Source: Liopterus haemorrhoidalis (Eukaryota; Arthropoda; Insecta; Coleoptera; Dytiscidae). Taken from it: 64,000 bases of DNA. The stretch lies in NCBI GenBank assembly GCA_963971575.1, contig OZ020612.1:70925869-70989868 (forward strand), in the 5' to 3' direction. This document shows, piece after piece, positions 33,771 through 44,176 of the stretch. The notes beneath the pieces were generated by a model. The model was not told the origin of the DNA. It made no database searches and saw only the letters and a list, made by a program, of their open reading frames with translations. The translations under genes and the position numbers were made by a program. Position 1 is the stretch's first letter; the number at the start of each line of letters is the position of its first letter.

Positions 33771-34489
33771 TTCAGGAAGACATATAAATTTTAATTCTCT
33801 AGGTGCAGTCGTTTGGCCACAATTTCTACCAAATAGGACACTTGATTGACGGTACAAGAGTATTTTAACATACCTACGAAACCATATGGGTGCAGTTAAA
33901 AATTAATCTACTCTTAACTGTTCCAGAAAAAAATAGTTTCGAGTGATCCTAATGTGGGCGTAAATGCTTCTAAAGTAATTTTCAAAATACGTGGCAGTGC
34001 GAACAACAATAAATAAAAGGTCTACAGGGGGCTCTGATCTTTAAATATGCGCTAAAATAATTAACACAAAAGGTTATTATGGGGTATAAAAAAAAGACAA
34101 ATTACTTGGAGAGTTTGAAATACCTTTCAATATTTCAATCTGCACAGACAGACAAAAATTATAAAAATGGTCAAAATGGTCTAAGCTAACTATATTTTAG
34201 CTACCAAAGTAAAAATACTAAAAAAATAATAATGTACAAACGGAGCCTCCGAATTTATATATATAGATTTATAGTATTAATTGCTCAAATTATAGTGCTG
34301 ATGTCAAGAACTAGAACCCCTAGAGACGCACGAGACGCACGAGACGCAAAAGGCACCTATCTGGGCAAAAATACAGCTATTATCTTCAATATAATAATAC
34401 AGAATTTAGAATTTTCTGTAATTTTTTAAAATTTGCATTAATACATATATTATTGATGAACGATATTTAAATTCATCCCTAAAGATATA
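33771..34489. other. Retroelement tail and AT-rich sequence
   Basis: 33780-33890 repeats the tail motif (ATTCTCTAGGTGCAGTCGTT, CATACCTACGAAACC). The rest is AT-rich with an ACGAGACGCACGAGACGC triplication near 34330. No gene. Confidence 0.5.
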
Positions 34490-34675
34490 GTGCAGAGGTC
34501 AAGAACTAGTGGTCCCAGAGCAGACAAACGGACAGATAGACCGACAGACAACATGCTAAAAATAGTGAAAACGTTATGTAGGGACCTAAATTCGTGAAGA
34601 TCCATCGAAATCTCGGAATGTCAAAATCGGTATGATCACAATACCTCCCTTATATGGTGGCGGTCGGTAATAATT
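34490..34675 (+). repeat. Retroelement tail with GACA run and conserved end
   Basis: ACAGACGG/GACAGATAG units, then ACCTAAATTCGTG, GATCCATCGAAATCTCG, ATCGGTATGATC and ACCTCCCTTATAT. The same block follows the GACA array at 56764, so both are ends of one element family. Confidence 0.75.
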
Positions 34676-35100
34676 GATTTATTGTATGCACACACAAAAC
34701 AACCGTGCATACAATACTTTTTCTAATCTTATCTGTAGAAATGGTATCTGTAAATATTGAAAAATTATAAAATTTATTTCTTTTTGAAAATTTTCCAAAG
34801 ATCAAGATAACTTGTAAAAGTTGCTGCAAATTTTTCGTTAGAGGGTTTATTTGGAATGGCTCTTTGTTTCCGAAAGATTCCCACCCCTGCTATAGCGGCT
34901 CCATAATTATACTGACACCTTTTTGAAAAAAATGTTTCCCAAAATTAAATAAAAAAATTGTAATCAGATACTAACGACTTATAGAATCCATTCAAGATGT
35001 TTCCTCATCTCAATAGGCCATGTTGGGGGGGGGGCATTTTAGTTGGTAACCACGAAATACAACTAGACATGTGAAAATAAAATAACTATAGTTTCTGTGG
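34676..35100. other. No recognised feature
   Basis: AT-rich, with a poly-G run near 35026. No gene seen. Confidence 0.4.
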
Positions 35101-35662
35101 TTTAAGCGGAAGATTTTGAATTCTAGTAATTTTTACAAATTAAGTGAAGTTTTTGGCAATTTTGTTTAGCAAAAGCCCACTTCAAACCTTAAAAAGAGAG
35201 CTCATGACAACTCAGGAAAATTAAAAGTCCATGAAGTTCCGCTTAAACGTTTGAAATAGCCTATAAAATTTTAATTACAAAATATTCATGTGACATTCTA
35301 TAAAAAATATTTATTCAATATATTTAATAACAAACTTAAAAAAATACCATGGCCTAGTCAGATGAGAAAACATTGTTAATGGATTATACATAGCTAAAGT
35401 ATCCATAAAAATTATCAAATAAAAAATAAATGAGATTTTTAAAATTAAACTCATTTATTATTTGACATTACGAATTTGAAAAACCGGTCCCATAATTTTC
35501 CAAACTCATAATATAGGTTCCCAACACCTAAGTGGTGCGTTGGGTAATATATCTTAACCCACTTCTTTATAAAATCTGTCTTTCAACCCTATTATCCCTA
35601 AAAAAATCTCATTTTAATTAATCGAATCCAAGTCAACTTTTGATTTAAATATAAAAGTTAAT
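35101..35662. repeat. Diverged repeat pair with window end
   Basis: GGTTTAAGCGGAAGATTTTG...AGTAATTTTTAC...AAGTGAAG at 35100-35155 resembles 63930-64000 (GGTTTAAACGGAACTAGATT). The rest is AT-rich without genes. Confidence 0.45.
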
Positions 35663-35733
35663 CACTAGCCATCGGGTTTCGAACCCGCTTTACTGCGTAG
35701 GTAACAGTTTTACGCTGGTGCCACTATAGCTTA
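35663..35733 (-). mobile_element. tRNA-like sequence, probably SINE head
   Basis: The minus strand reads TATAGTGGCACCAGCG (A-box-like) and GCGGGTTCGAAACCCG (B-box arm). The acceptor ends do not pair convincingly, so a functional tRNA is unlikely. A 57-bp direct repeat follows. Confidence 0.55.
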
Positions 35734-35734
35734 A

Positions 35735-35845
35735 AGCAAGACGAAGTAAACTAGAATTAAACTCTGGTCCACAGATGACAAAAAAACAAGACGAAGTAAA
35801 GTATAATTAAACTTTGATCCATAAATGACAAAAAAAAGCCCTGAG
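35735..35845. repeat. 57-bp direct repeat, two units
   Basis: CAAGACGAAGTAAA, AATTAAACT and TGACAAAAAAA occur twice in the same order, 57 bp apart. Confidence 0.8.
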
Positions 35846-36264
35846 ATGCGAAATAATTTTTAAAAACAAAGTTGCAAAACTATATGTTAAAGACCAAAAA
35901 AACCCAATAAAGAAAATTAGACCCGAGCTTATTAGTGAAAATAGACTACCATCTACGAATGTAAATAATATTCATTCTAAAAAGAAAAAACAAGAGGGCT
36001 CTAAACCACAGTTTTAGAATTAATTCACCTTTCTAGTCTTTAATGACTTTCATGACTTTACCAGAAACCATTTCTTGAAAAACTAAAAAATCGTGTCAAA
36101 GCAGCCGCAATCTTTGGAAATGTACTTATATGTTTTCCCCGAATATCAAAGATCGTAAATGACATTTTAAGCTTCTAACAAGGGCTTATTTCCAAAAATA
36201 ACATCACAAAGGATCAAACAAACTAAACACATTCTGAATTTTATTATATAATTATTAAATAGAA
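35846..36264. other. No recognised feature
   Basis: AT-rich. No open frame, repeat or terminal structure stood out. Confidence 0.4.
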
Positions 36265-36800
36265 ATTAAACTCTTAAGTGGCACATAGGGTTGTAAAAAT
36301 GTACGTGCTTGACCTCCAGTACTATATGAAAACCGCAAATATTTATTGATAATTTATTTTATTATTAATTATAATTTAATTTAGAAATAACAGAACTTTT
36401 AAAAGGTGCATAGGGTTATGATATATTCTGTTCTTGACTTCCAGCACTACATGAAAATAATTTCAACTAAAAATGATAAGTACTTGACGAAAAAAATATT
36501 TTTTCGGAATATAGAACGTCTTTGGTAGCCATATTTTAAAACGCCTCTAAACCAAACCAAAACTGTCACCAAGTGGGGCATAGAGCAGAAAAATACCTTT
36601 CTCTTGATTTCAAATTGACCTCCAGCACTATATGAAAATAATATCTACTAAAAATAATTACATGTCTGGGATAAAAATAAAATTTTTCGGAATAGAAAAC
36701 GTTTTTGAAATACATATTTTTAAAGACTAAACCAAATCAAAAAAAAATTCCAAGTGGGGCAGAGAACAGAAAGAGCTTTCTCTTGAAGTTAGACAAATTT
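36265..36800. repeat. Degenerate tandem repeat
   Basis: AAGTGG(GG)CATAG / AAGTGGGGCAGAG words occur near 36277, 36570 and 36753, with a diverged AAAAGGTGCATAG near 36400. CTCCAGCACTATATGAAAA-type words occur near 36313, 36440 and 36620. Spacing is irregular at 130-200 bp. Confidence 0.6.
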
Positions 36801-37304
36801 AAAAACTACAAAAAAAAAAAAATAATAATTAAAAATTCCTGTCGTATTTTCTTAAAGATCGAATTTCTAATATTTGCCAGGTAAAATTTCCTGTGGAATT
36901 CTGGAAATTATCCTTATTACTTAATCCTCTTTAATACGTCCTACTCTCCTCCCCTCTTGACTTCACACGTAGATTCGTGAGAAACTTCAGACGCAAGGAA
37001 AACAAAGCGAGTAACAAAATATTGACAATATCAAAACCAAACAAACACATCTCGTCTAATATAAAATAGAAAAATAAAAAAAAAATCAAAAAAAAAAAAA
37101 TTTAATCAAAAACTGACTGAATTTAGGGTTTCGCAGGTATCAATAAAATACTTTTTAGATTTTTGGATCAATTCTTTTAAGAAACAGGGTGTGCGACAAA
37201 AAATTATATCTATACTAATTAGTTCGTTTGTACACAACGGGCATTCCAGCTAGTATACAATGAAAATTGCGTTAAAATAAAAAAGTTGTATAAAGTGTGA
37301 ATTT
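36801..37304. other. AT-rich sequence, no gene
   Basis: Contains ACGGGCATTCCAGCTAGTAT near 37238, the complement of the CTAGCTGGAATG word seen at 32631. Nothing else recognised. Confidence 0.4.
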
Positions 37305-37677
37305 TATTGCCCCTGTATAAACAGGTAGATAAAATAATTTTTTCGATAATTCAAAAAATTCAATAAATCTTTGAATTCTTAAAATTAAGTTGTTTCTAGA
37401 CCTCTAGAATACTAAATAAAATCCATGGTATCGTGACGTTTCTACGGCTCCTATTACCCCTGTATAAACAGGTAGATAAAATAATTTTTTCGATAAATCA
37501 AAAAATTCAATAAATCTTTGAATTCTTAAAATTAAGTTGTTTCTAGACTTCTAGTATACTAAATAAAATCCATGGTATCGTACCGTTTCTACGGCTCCTA
37601 TTACCCCTGTATAAACAGGTGAATTAAATAATTTTTTCAATAAATTTTCGAATTATTAAAATTATTTAAAGTTGTTT
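37305..37677 (-). repeat. 147-bp tandem repeat in presumed 3-prime UTR
   Basis: CCCCTGTATAAACAGG occurs at 37310, 37457 and 37604 (147-bp period), an imperfect palindrome. The units lie directly downstream, on the minus strand, of the retroelement coding tail and share its TTCTAGACCTCT junction. Confidence 0.88.
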
Positions 37678-37826
37678 CTAGACCTCTTGTACTATACTCC
37701 ATTCGGATTGACTCACATTAGTCCTCCATCTTGATCTGTTTGTCAGGGCTTTCCATGCGTCTTGTAAACCAGTACTTGTTAAATTTTCGGTTAGCTGGTT
37801 TCTCAATCTCTGGCGAGGTCTTCCCA
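37678..37826 (-). pseudogene. Non-LTR retrotransposon C-terminus, fragment
   Basis: The minus strand encodes about 49 codons containing GRPRQRLRNQLTENL and AWKALTNRSRWRT before a TAG at 37678. A GRPxxxW-like start followed by A..DR..WR is the usual C-terminal tail of the reverse-transcriptase polyprotein in RTE/CR1-like non-LTR elements. The resemblance is clear in order and spacing but short. Upstream, a TGA interrupts the frame at about 37830. Reverse transcriptase and endonuclease domains are absent, so this is a 5-prime-truncated dead copy. The downstream 147-bp repeats would be its 3-prime UTR. A second, shorter GRPRKKW remnant is at 40384-40480. Confidence 0.6.
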
Positions 37827-38039
37827 CTCATTGACGAATATTCAATCTAACAGTCCTTCTGAATGACTAGATCACATTTTTTTTGCAGGCATCTTTTAAC
37901 CTTAAAACTGTTTAAAACAATTTTATTTTTTAACCATCAGGATTCGCTGCTCCAATTCTCCACTATCAATTTAAATTATTTAAAAATCAATGTGTTGGTT
38001 TTCTTTGCAATTAGATGTCACCTAAGCGTTGGAAACATT

Positions 38040-38195
38040 ATTATTATTTTTTTGAAAATTGCCATAAGTGTTTTCCACAGCACTCAGTGAGTGCTGGGAA
38101 TACCCACCCCTGAAGGGAGTTGGGCGCAGATGGGATGATCCGAGAACCATCCATATCCTTAGGGGTATATTGTCTGTCCACTCCTCTTTCACTCC
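38040..38195 (-). repeat. Retroposon-like repeat, copy at 38.0 kb
   Basis: CCATAAGTG, CAGCACTCAGTGAGTGCTG, CTGAAGGGAGTTGGGCGC and CTTAGGGGTATATT in order. The AAT-type tail is at its left (TTATTATTATT). Confidence 0.8.
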
Positions 38196-38425
38196 TGTTC
38201 CTCTCCTCCAATTCTCCTGCATCTCTCCACTATCTTTCGTACAACCCACTTCCATTTCTCGTTCTCTCCCTTTATCTCCCTTATCTCTCCTTCATTTCTT
38301 CTTCATATCTGCTTCATCGCCCCTTTATCTCTCCTCAATCTCTCCTACATTTCTCTTCTATCTCTCCTACATTTCCCCACTATCTGCTCTATTTCTACTT
38401 CATTTTCTCACAATCTCTCCACCAA
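38175..38425. repeat. Long pyrimidine-rich tract
   Basis: About 250 bp of TCTCC/TCTCTCC words on the plus strand (CATCTCTCC, TTATCTCTCC, ATCTCTCCT). Long open frames here are low-complexity by-products. Confidence 0.85.
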
Positions 38426-38434
38426 AATCATAAC

Positions 38435-38930
38435 TCAAAAACGATTTAATGTAGAGACCACCGATTGGAATTTTTGAAATTCCCACATTTTGATTTCCGT
38501 ATAAAAATGAGAATTAGAAAATTTAAAACTGGGCCGGATTTACGGTAAAAAAAATCTTATTTCACAAATTAATATTTCAAAAAAAAGATAGAGACCTCCG
38601 GTTTGAATTTTTGGAATCCCTATATATTGATTAGTGAATAAAAAATTTAGAATTTTAAATTTTAAAATAGGGCTGAATTAACAAAAAATTATAATTAAAA
38701 AATTATCGAATTTCAAAACATTTTACATCCAAAACTATGAGGAAGAAATCTACGGTTTGAATGTTTGGAATGCTTGTATCTCGTTTAGTGGAAATTTAAA
38801 ATTTAAAACAGGGCCAGAATTACGATAAATTATAAAAACCAAAATAATAAAATGTTTCTAATTTCAAAGGGGTAAAAAGTTTGGGGCCATAACGTTTCAA
38901 TTCGGAATATCTTTAAGAGTAGGCAAACAA
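38435..38930 (-). repeat. Degenerate tandem building-block units
   Basis: CCGATTGGAATTTTTGAAAT (38460), TCCGGTTTGAATTTTTGGAA (38597) and TACGGTTTGAATGTTTGGAA (38751) are spaced about 140-155 bp. The end reads TTGGGGCCATAA ... CAAAACCCTTGAAAATG, the order of the reverse complement of the satellite monomer. Confidence 0.75.
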
Positions 38931-38954
38931 AACCCTTGAAAATGACAAAAAAAA

Positions 38955-40190
38955 TGACAAACTGAAAAAGTTCTAAAATATTCTTTTTAGCTGTTCTTAA
39001 ACAGTCAGTCGAAATTGTTGGTCTTACTCGCCACCATGTTGTTCTAAGTGTCAGGTCTTTGGTCCCCCAGATACTTGGAAAGACCCGATATACTTATAAC
39101 AAGATGGGGGTGATGCCAAAATTCAACTAGCACCGTCTAAAAAAGTAACTAACTTTAAAAAATTGTATAACAAAAACTGAAAGTGATACAGAACTGGGGT
39201 TTAATTTTTTTTAATACACAGGTATTCTTCAGTAAATAAAAATAAATAAATATTTAAAACAGGAAATACAAGATGTTCAAAAAGTCTAAAATTCAAAAAT
39301 TCGTGCCTCAAAAATGAAAAGGGATAAAGGCATGCGGTTTCAATTTTTGGATTCCTAATGCCGCATTTCTACTAATAATTTGTCTCAAAATTTAGAACAG
39401 GGCCGGATGTACAAGCTATTAAAACATTTCAAAAATTCATGTCTTAAAAATGTGAATATGAAAAAATTTTAAAATAGACTGTATTTCTTATGCTGCATTT
39501 AGTCTATAAAAAAATTGAGTTTCAAAAATTAAAACGAGGCCGTATTTATAAGCTATCAAAAAGTGAAAATTTCAAAAATTCATCTCTCAAAAATGGGAAG
39601 AAATAGAGCCATGCAGTTTAAATTTTTGTATTCCTTATCCCGCATTTAGTCAAATATTTGGAGTCTCTCTCTCCTCCATTCTCCTCCTTCTCTTCTCCAC
39701 CTATCCTCCATCTCTCCTCCAACTCTCCTCCAACTCTCTTCCATCTCTCCTCTTTAAATCTTGTTCAATATAAAAAAAATAACATTTCAGTCTTCCAGTA
39801 TCGACCAAAATGTTTATTTTCCTTCGTAGATATTTACAATGATATCCACATTTGTGTTAACGTATCATATGCACTGTAATAGTCTTCCTCTTTGAAAACA
39901 GAATCCTGAAATCCTTGTAAACTAGATTTTCAATCGGAGTATTTGTGCGATTCGCAATATTACAGCAATTGTTGCCGTGTTCTTAGGGCCGCACTATTTT
40001 ATGATAATTATTCCTGAAAAAAAAAATAAGTCCCAACTCCTGTAAAGGCATCTTGGGAAAGAGAAGGTAAATTTTCAGTTTCTAGACCGCCGCCCATAGA
40101 TATGAAAGTCACGTGGTCAATGTGACGTATGAACCGGTACTAGTATCCCTGTATAAACCGGTTATCATTTTAAAATGAAGACCTGTACCC
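38955..40190. repeat. R2 module, copy 2
   Basis: Duplicate of 30101-31190. It holds the flipped hairpin at 39052-39085, the pyrimidine tract 39660-39745, and TCTAGACCGCCGCCCATAG near 40081. It is longer than copy 1 by one building-block unit (39470-39600). Confidence 0.9.
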
Positions 40191-40204
40191 TATTATTATT
40201 ATTA

Positions 40205-40330
40205 CTTTTTTTTTTAATAATTGCCATAAGTGTCTTCCACAGCACTCAATGAGTGCCCACCCCTGAAGGGAGTTGGGCGCAGTTGGGACGAACCGAGAAC
40301 CATCCATGTCCTTAGGGGTATATTATCTCC
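40205..40330 (-). repeat. Retroposon-like repeat, deleted copy
   Basis: CCATAAGTGTCTTCCACAGC and CTGAAGGGAGTTGGGCGC are present, but the right half of the palindrome and the next eleven bases are lost (AATGAGTGCCCACCC). Confidence 0.75.
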
Positions 40331-40383
40331 AGTATCAATTTAAATTATTTAAAAATCAATGTGTTGGTTTTATTTGCAATTAG

Positions 40384-40480
40384 ATGTCACCTAAGTTGAC
40401 TCTTCCGATAGCCAAACTCTCCATTTCTTGCGAGGTCTTCCTGCCGGTCGATTCAATCTTCCGTCTGGGGCTTCTCATTT
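40384..40480 (-). pseudogene. Possible non-LTR C-terminal remnant
   Basis: The minus strand reads GRPRKKWRVWLSEEST then a stop. It shares with 37678-37826 the TGCGAGGTCTTCC / GGCGAGGTCTTCC region, and the 40330-40395 flank equals 37960-38025. Very short; supported mainly by the shared flank. Confidence 0.35.
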
Positions 40481-40490
40481 ACCGCAATTT

Positions 40491-41200
40491 TCAAATCCCA
40501 GGATTCCGGGTGTCAATGGAGCTATCACCTAATGATGACCGAATTTTTGTGACGAAAAGACCTGCCGCAGAAAAGGCTCTTTCAGATTCAATCGATGTCT
40601 GTGGAATGGTCATTAGTGCGTCATATAATTTATTGGTGCGTTTTCCCGTTGCTTCATAGATATTCATTTCTTTGGCGATGTTTTTGACGTCATATAGAAA
40701 ACATTCGGTATTCTCAGCTCGTGTCACATTCGAAATAGCAACATCCAACTTCTGATGAAGTGATAATTCAGACGTGATTTCTCGCTCTGCCATCAGTGAA
40801 TTTTTAGCCTCATCACCACTATCTTAATCTGCCATACTACAAGTATCCGCATTTGCAACAAAAAGTTTAGCAAATAACATTTTAGCTGTAGCAATACTGA
40901 TTTATTGAATCTACTTCCGATTCGTAGTGTTATAATTTGATGAGTTGTTTAGGTATTTTAGTAAGACAACTAAATTATTATTCCTTCGCTCGACAATTCT
41001 CTGTTGGATTCCAGCATTTTAAACGAAAAACTATTATTGTTTTTGCGTAACTCATCCAAAATACAGCCTCTGCTTCAAATAGTGTTGCTCCGCGTCGGCC
41101 AAGTCTCTCAATACCAATTTTTAATGGCTGTAATGCCGTTACCACGTCCTTAATTACTAAATATTCCTTCTCCGAAAAAAGAGGGATTCCCGGGTTGAAA
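40491..41200 (-). pseudogene. hAT-family transposase, broken
   Basis: The minus strand carries two blocks of a hAT (BED-type) transposase. The first (about 41180-40978) reads EKEYLVIKDVVTALQPLK and GATLFEAEAVFWM, matching the central RNase-H-fold/insertion region of this family. The second (40793-40491) reads ATGKRTNKLYDALMTIPQTS followed by ESERAFSAAGLFVTKIRSSL, the hallmark of the hAT C-terminal dimerisation domain. Between them the frame of the second block can be followed back to about LFAKLFVANAD, with an in-frame TAA. The two blocks are separated by stops and a frame change, the N-terminal zinc finger is missing and the C-terminus diverges after GDSSID. The first twenty codons of the open frame (MKKYIPLSRGF) come from unrelated CCCGGG-rich DNA. 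Not functional; it may represent the kind of source that moved the hAT MITEs nearby, but no terminal match was shown. Confidence 0.85.
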
Positions 41201-41680
41201 CCCCGGGATAACGGGATGTATTTTTTCATATGGGCTCCCGGGAAAATGGAACCGTTTAAGAAGCCCTACTTCCGTTCCATGTCCTTTTAACCATGTTGTC
41301 CTCCCTCAACTTTTGTCCTATCCACTGTAATCGTCTACTTTTCAGCTCTCGTGTGAAATATTTTTTAACTTTTTTTTAAATGTTATATATTTGCATAAAT
41401 TATTATATATAAAGATGTGTGCATCTATTGGAACGTTGTCCTAATATAAAATTATATTATTATTAGATTAAAAACTAAATTCTTTTAAAATAATCGAAAA
41501 TTTATTTGTTGGGTTCTATGTCCCTAAACGCCGTATTGTGTTCATGCACAATTCCGTCTCATTATTTTCAGTTTTACTCAATTTAAAAAACAGAAAAAAT
41601 ATACCCCTTATCTATAAACTCTCCCGCAGAGCATTGCCGTACTGTGTGTTGCCTACCCTAAATACCTCAAGTAGTAATAT
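41201..41680. other. No gene; CCCGGG-rich inverted words
   Basis: 41185-41250 has GGATTCCCGGG, CCCCGGGATAACGGG and GGCTCCCGGG, short complementary words. The rest is AT-rich without recognised features. Confidence 0.45.
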
Positions 41681-41800
41681 TTTGCAATTTTCTAAAATTC
41701 ATAACTTAAAACCTATAAACGATAGAGATCCACGGTTTCAATTTTTGGAATTATCAATATTCATATATACTATGAAAATTTGGAGATATTCCCAGTGAAA
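41681..41800 (-). repeat. Building-block unit, isolated
   Basis: CTAAAATTCATAACTTAAAA ... ATAGAGATCCACGGTTTCAA TTTTTGGAATT is a diverged single copy of the window-wide unit. Confidence 0.65.
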
Positions 41801-41864
41801 GCAGTTTTTCACAGAGAATTGTTTTAAAATATACCAAAATTGCAACTTTGCAAAGATGCAAATG

Positions 41865-42000
41865 AAAACAAAAAATACTCAACAAATGTTGAGGACTTAC
41901 CCCGTGTAGCCCCAGAGGCTCTGGGCGCTACGCCCTTCTCAGAACTTACATGGGGTCCTCCAGCGATGGCTGTAACAATAAAACAACAATTAGCAACCAA
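41865..42000. repeat. Structured repeat with two stem-loops, copy a
   Basis: CTCAACAAATGTTGAG (41879-41894) is a 7-bp stem. 41906-41931 (GTAGCCCCAGA / TCTGGGCGCTAC) is an 11-bp stem with one bulge. Then CCTCCAGCGATGGCTGTAAC follows. Related copies at 56395-56510 and 58460-58530. Confidence 0.75.
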
Positions 42001-42074
42001 ATAATCTTAGAATATTTCAAAAATATTAATTAAAAGATGACATAATTTTTGTAAAATAAACCTTCTTATTTAAG

Positions 42075-42300
<226 letters not shown>

Positions 42301-42404
42301 CATTTCAGACATATTTTTTTGCAAAATAACCCTTCAAAGTTCCATAACGGCATTTAAGCATAAAAATTTTGAAAAATATAAATTAAAATATATATTTTTG
42401 TTAA

Positions 42405-42660
42405 GAAAACTTACCAAGTTCAGGAGAGCAATTTTGCCAAATCCTTCGCCGACAGCATCCCCCTCTACTTCTAGGGCACTAAGACCATCTAAGCCCATCA
42501 CGAAGGGCTATTAACACCAGGTATCGGCACGACACCAAAAAAAATTAATAAACTAGGAGGAAGCCGATTAAATTCGGACATAATAAACGGTGCACAACAC
42601 TAACTTCTTTAGTTTAAGGTCTTCTCGGACCAATCACGAACTATTAAAAAAAAAAACCTG
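42405..42660. repeat. Dispersed repeat, copy 1
   Basis: AACTTACCAAGTTCAGGAGA, CCTTCGCCGACAGCATCCCC, CCGATTAAATTCGG and AAGGTCTTCTCGGACCA recur in order at 57085-57240. This copy has an extra segment (about 42478-42566). Confidence 0.85.
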
Positions 42661-43085
42661 AAACAGCAAATAAAATATTAGTAACAGAATCACTCTTTAA
42701 ACATTGTTTTTATAAATAATAGCAAGTTATAAACAATTTTATTTACTAAATCAACGTTTTGGCAACGAATTTAATCTACAAGTGAATCGCACGACGTTTT
42801 TTGTACAACTGTTCACCGATAATTGGTATCTTATGATATATGAATTGCTAATTAATCCCTTATGTAATTTTTAAATTTTTAGTCTTATGCGATTTGACAA
42901 TGCACGTAAATTCTAATTACAATATTTATTTTGCGTATAAAAATAATTAATTAAAAAATTGTTAATACCAATTTTAACACGCTATTTTTGGCTATTAGAA
43001 ACCAAAGGGCCTACCTTATTGTTGTATTAAACTAACAATGCATTTCAAAATATTTTTTGTAAATCAATTTCAACAATATTTGTTG
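42661..43085. other. AT-rich sequence, no recognised feature
   Basis: No repeat, gene or inverted structure noted before the hAT element. Confidence 0.4.
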
Positions 43086-44091
43086 TAGGGTTGTAAATCG
43101 AAGGCAAAACATCGATGTTGCACATCGATGTTAACATCGGCGCTGAAACATCGATGTTGAAAAAACATCGAAGGGATAACATCGATGTATCGGAAACATC
43201 GATGTTTTATTAAATATAAAAAAAAACTATTTTTTTATATTATATAGATTTTATTTAATAATATAAAGATAAAATACGAAAAAAGTAACATATAATACGA
43301 AAAAAAAGTAACATATAATACACAAAAAGCATTTATTAAATTTTTAAATAGATTGTGTAACAGACACATTCAAATGTCCCGCCGCTGCTTATAACCGTTT
43401 GGAACAGCTTATATAAGCCGTTCACTTTTGTAAGGACAAACTAAATCTGGTTATTTTGGTGATTTTTATAGTGTATTACTGACTTTTATAAACTTGGTTA
43501 TATTGTAAAAAGGGCTTTACAGTTTGTATTATTTTAGGTTAGTATTATATTTACAAAATATTTAAGATGTCACTATTCAAAATGAAATATGACAAACGAT
43601 ATTTTTTTAAATGACATATTTATAATCTGACTTTTCAAATTATTTTTCTGTAATAAGATTATTTCTATTAAATTTCACTTTATTTACCTCGTTCACTTAT
43701 ACAAAAAATGGCTCGACAACAAATCTCAAAGAGCAACAAGTGTTGGTTTCGTTCGTCGTTGTCATTATTTGCAAAAATTAGAAGATTCTTCTTATTTTTT
43801 TCTTATTCTGCTAACTGCTAAGAAGAATAAGAACTAATACTATTAGTATTGTTATATTACAATAGATAGCGCTTATATTTTGTGCACTAATTTTAATAAA
43901 AATAAAAATTTTAAGATTCCAGCCGTTCTAGCGGTAGTTTCTGAATTTCAAAGTTCAAAACATCGACATCGGTAGCAGACATCGATGTTTTATCGATACT
44001 ATCGCCACCTGAACATCGATGGTAAAAACATCGATGTTTTCAGGAGAGACATCGATGTTATCGATACATCGATGTTTTTTTCCCATCCCTA
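43086..44091. mobile_element. hAT-type element with CATCGATG end clusters
   Basis: The 1006-bp element starts TAGGGTTG and ends CATCCCTA, with perfect 8-bp TSD ATTTGTTG (43078-43085, 44092-44099). The palindrome CATCGATG occurs five times near the left end (43110, 43123, 43149, 43180, 43197) and five times near the right end (43980, 44014, 44029, 44050, 44067) and not in the interior, as expected for subterminal transposase-binding sites. No transposase is encoded; non-autonomous. Confidence 0.92.
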
Positions 44092-44176
44092 ATTTGTTGT
44101 AAAAATTTTTATCAAATTTTTTCTACCCTCAAAATATAACATATTGTAAAATTATTTTTTGTTTATAAATCTAAGT

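Noticed and set aside
35663..35733. Functional tRNA gene
   Set aside because: Has an intact T-arm-like B box, but the acceptor ends do not pair well and it sits next to a repeat; SINE head preferred.
38068..38449. Open frames of 109 and 121 codons
   Set aside because: Lie across a pyrimidine tract and a repeat; Ser/Leu/Pro low complexity, two frames open together.
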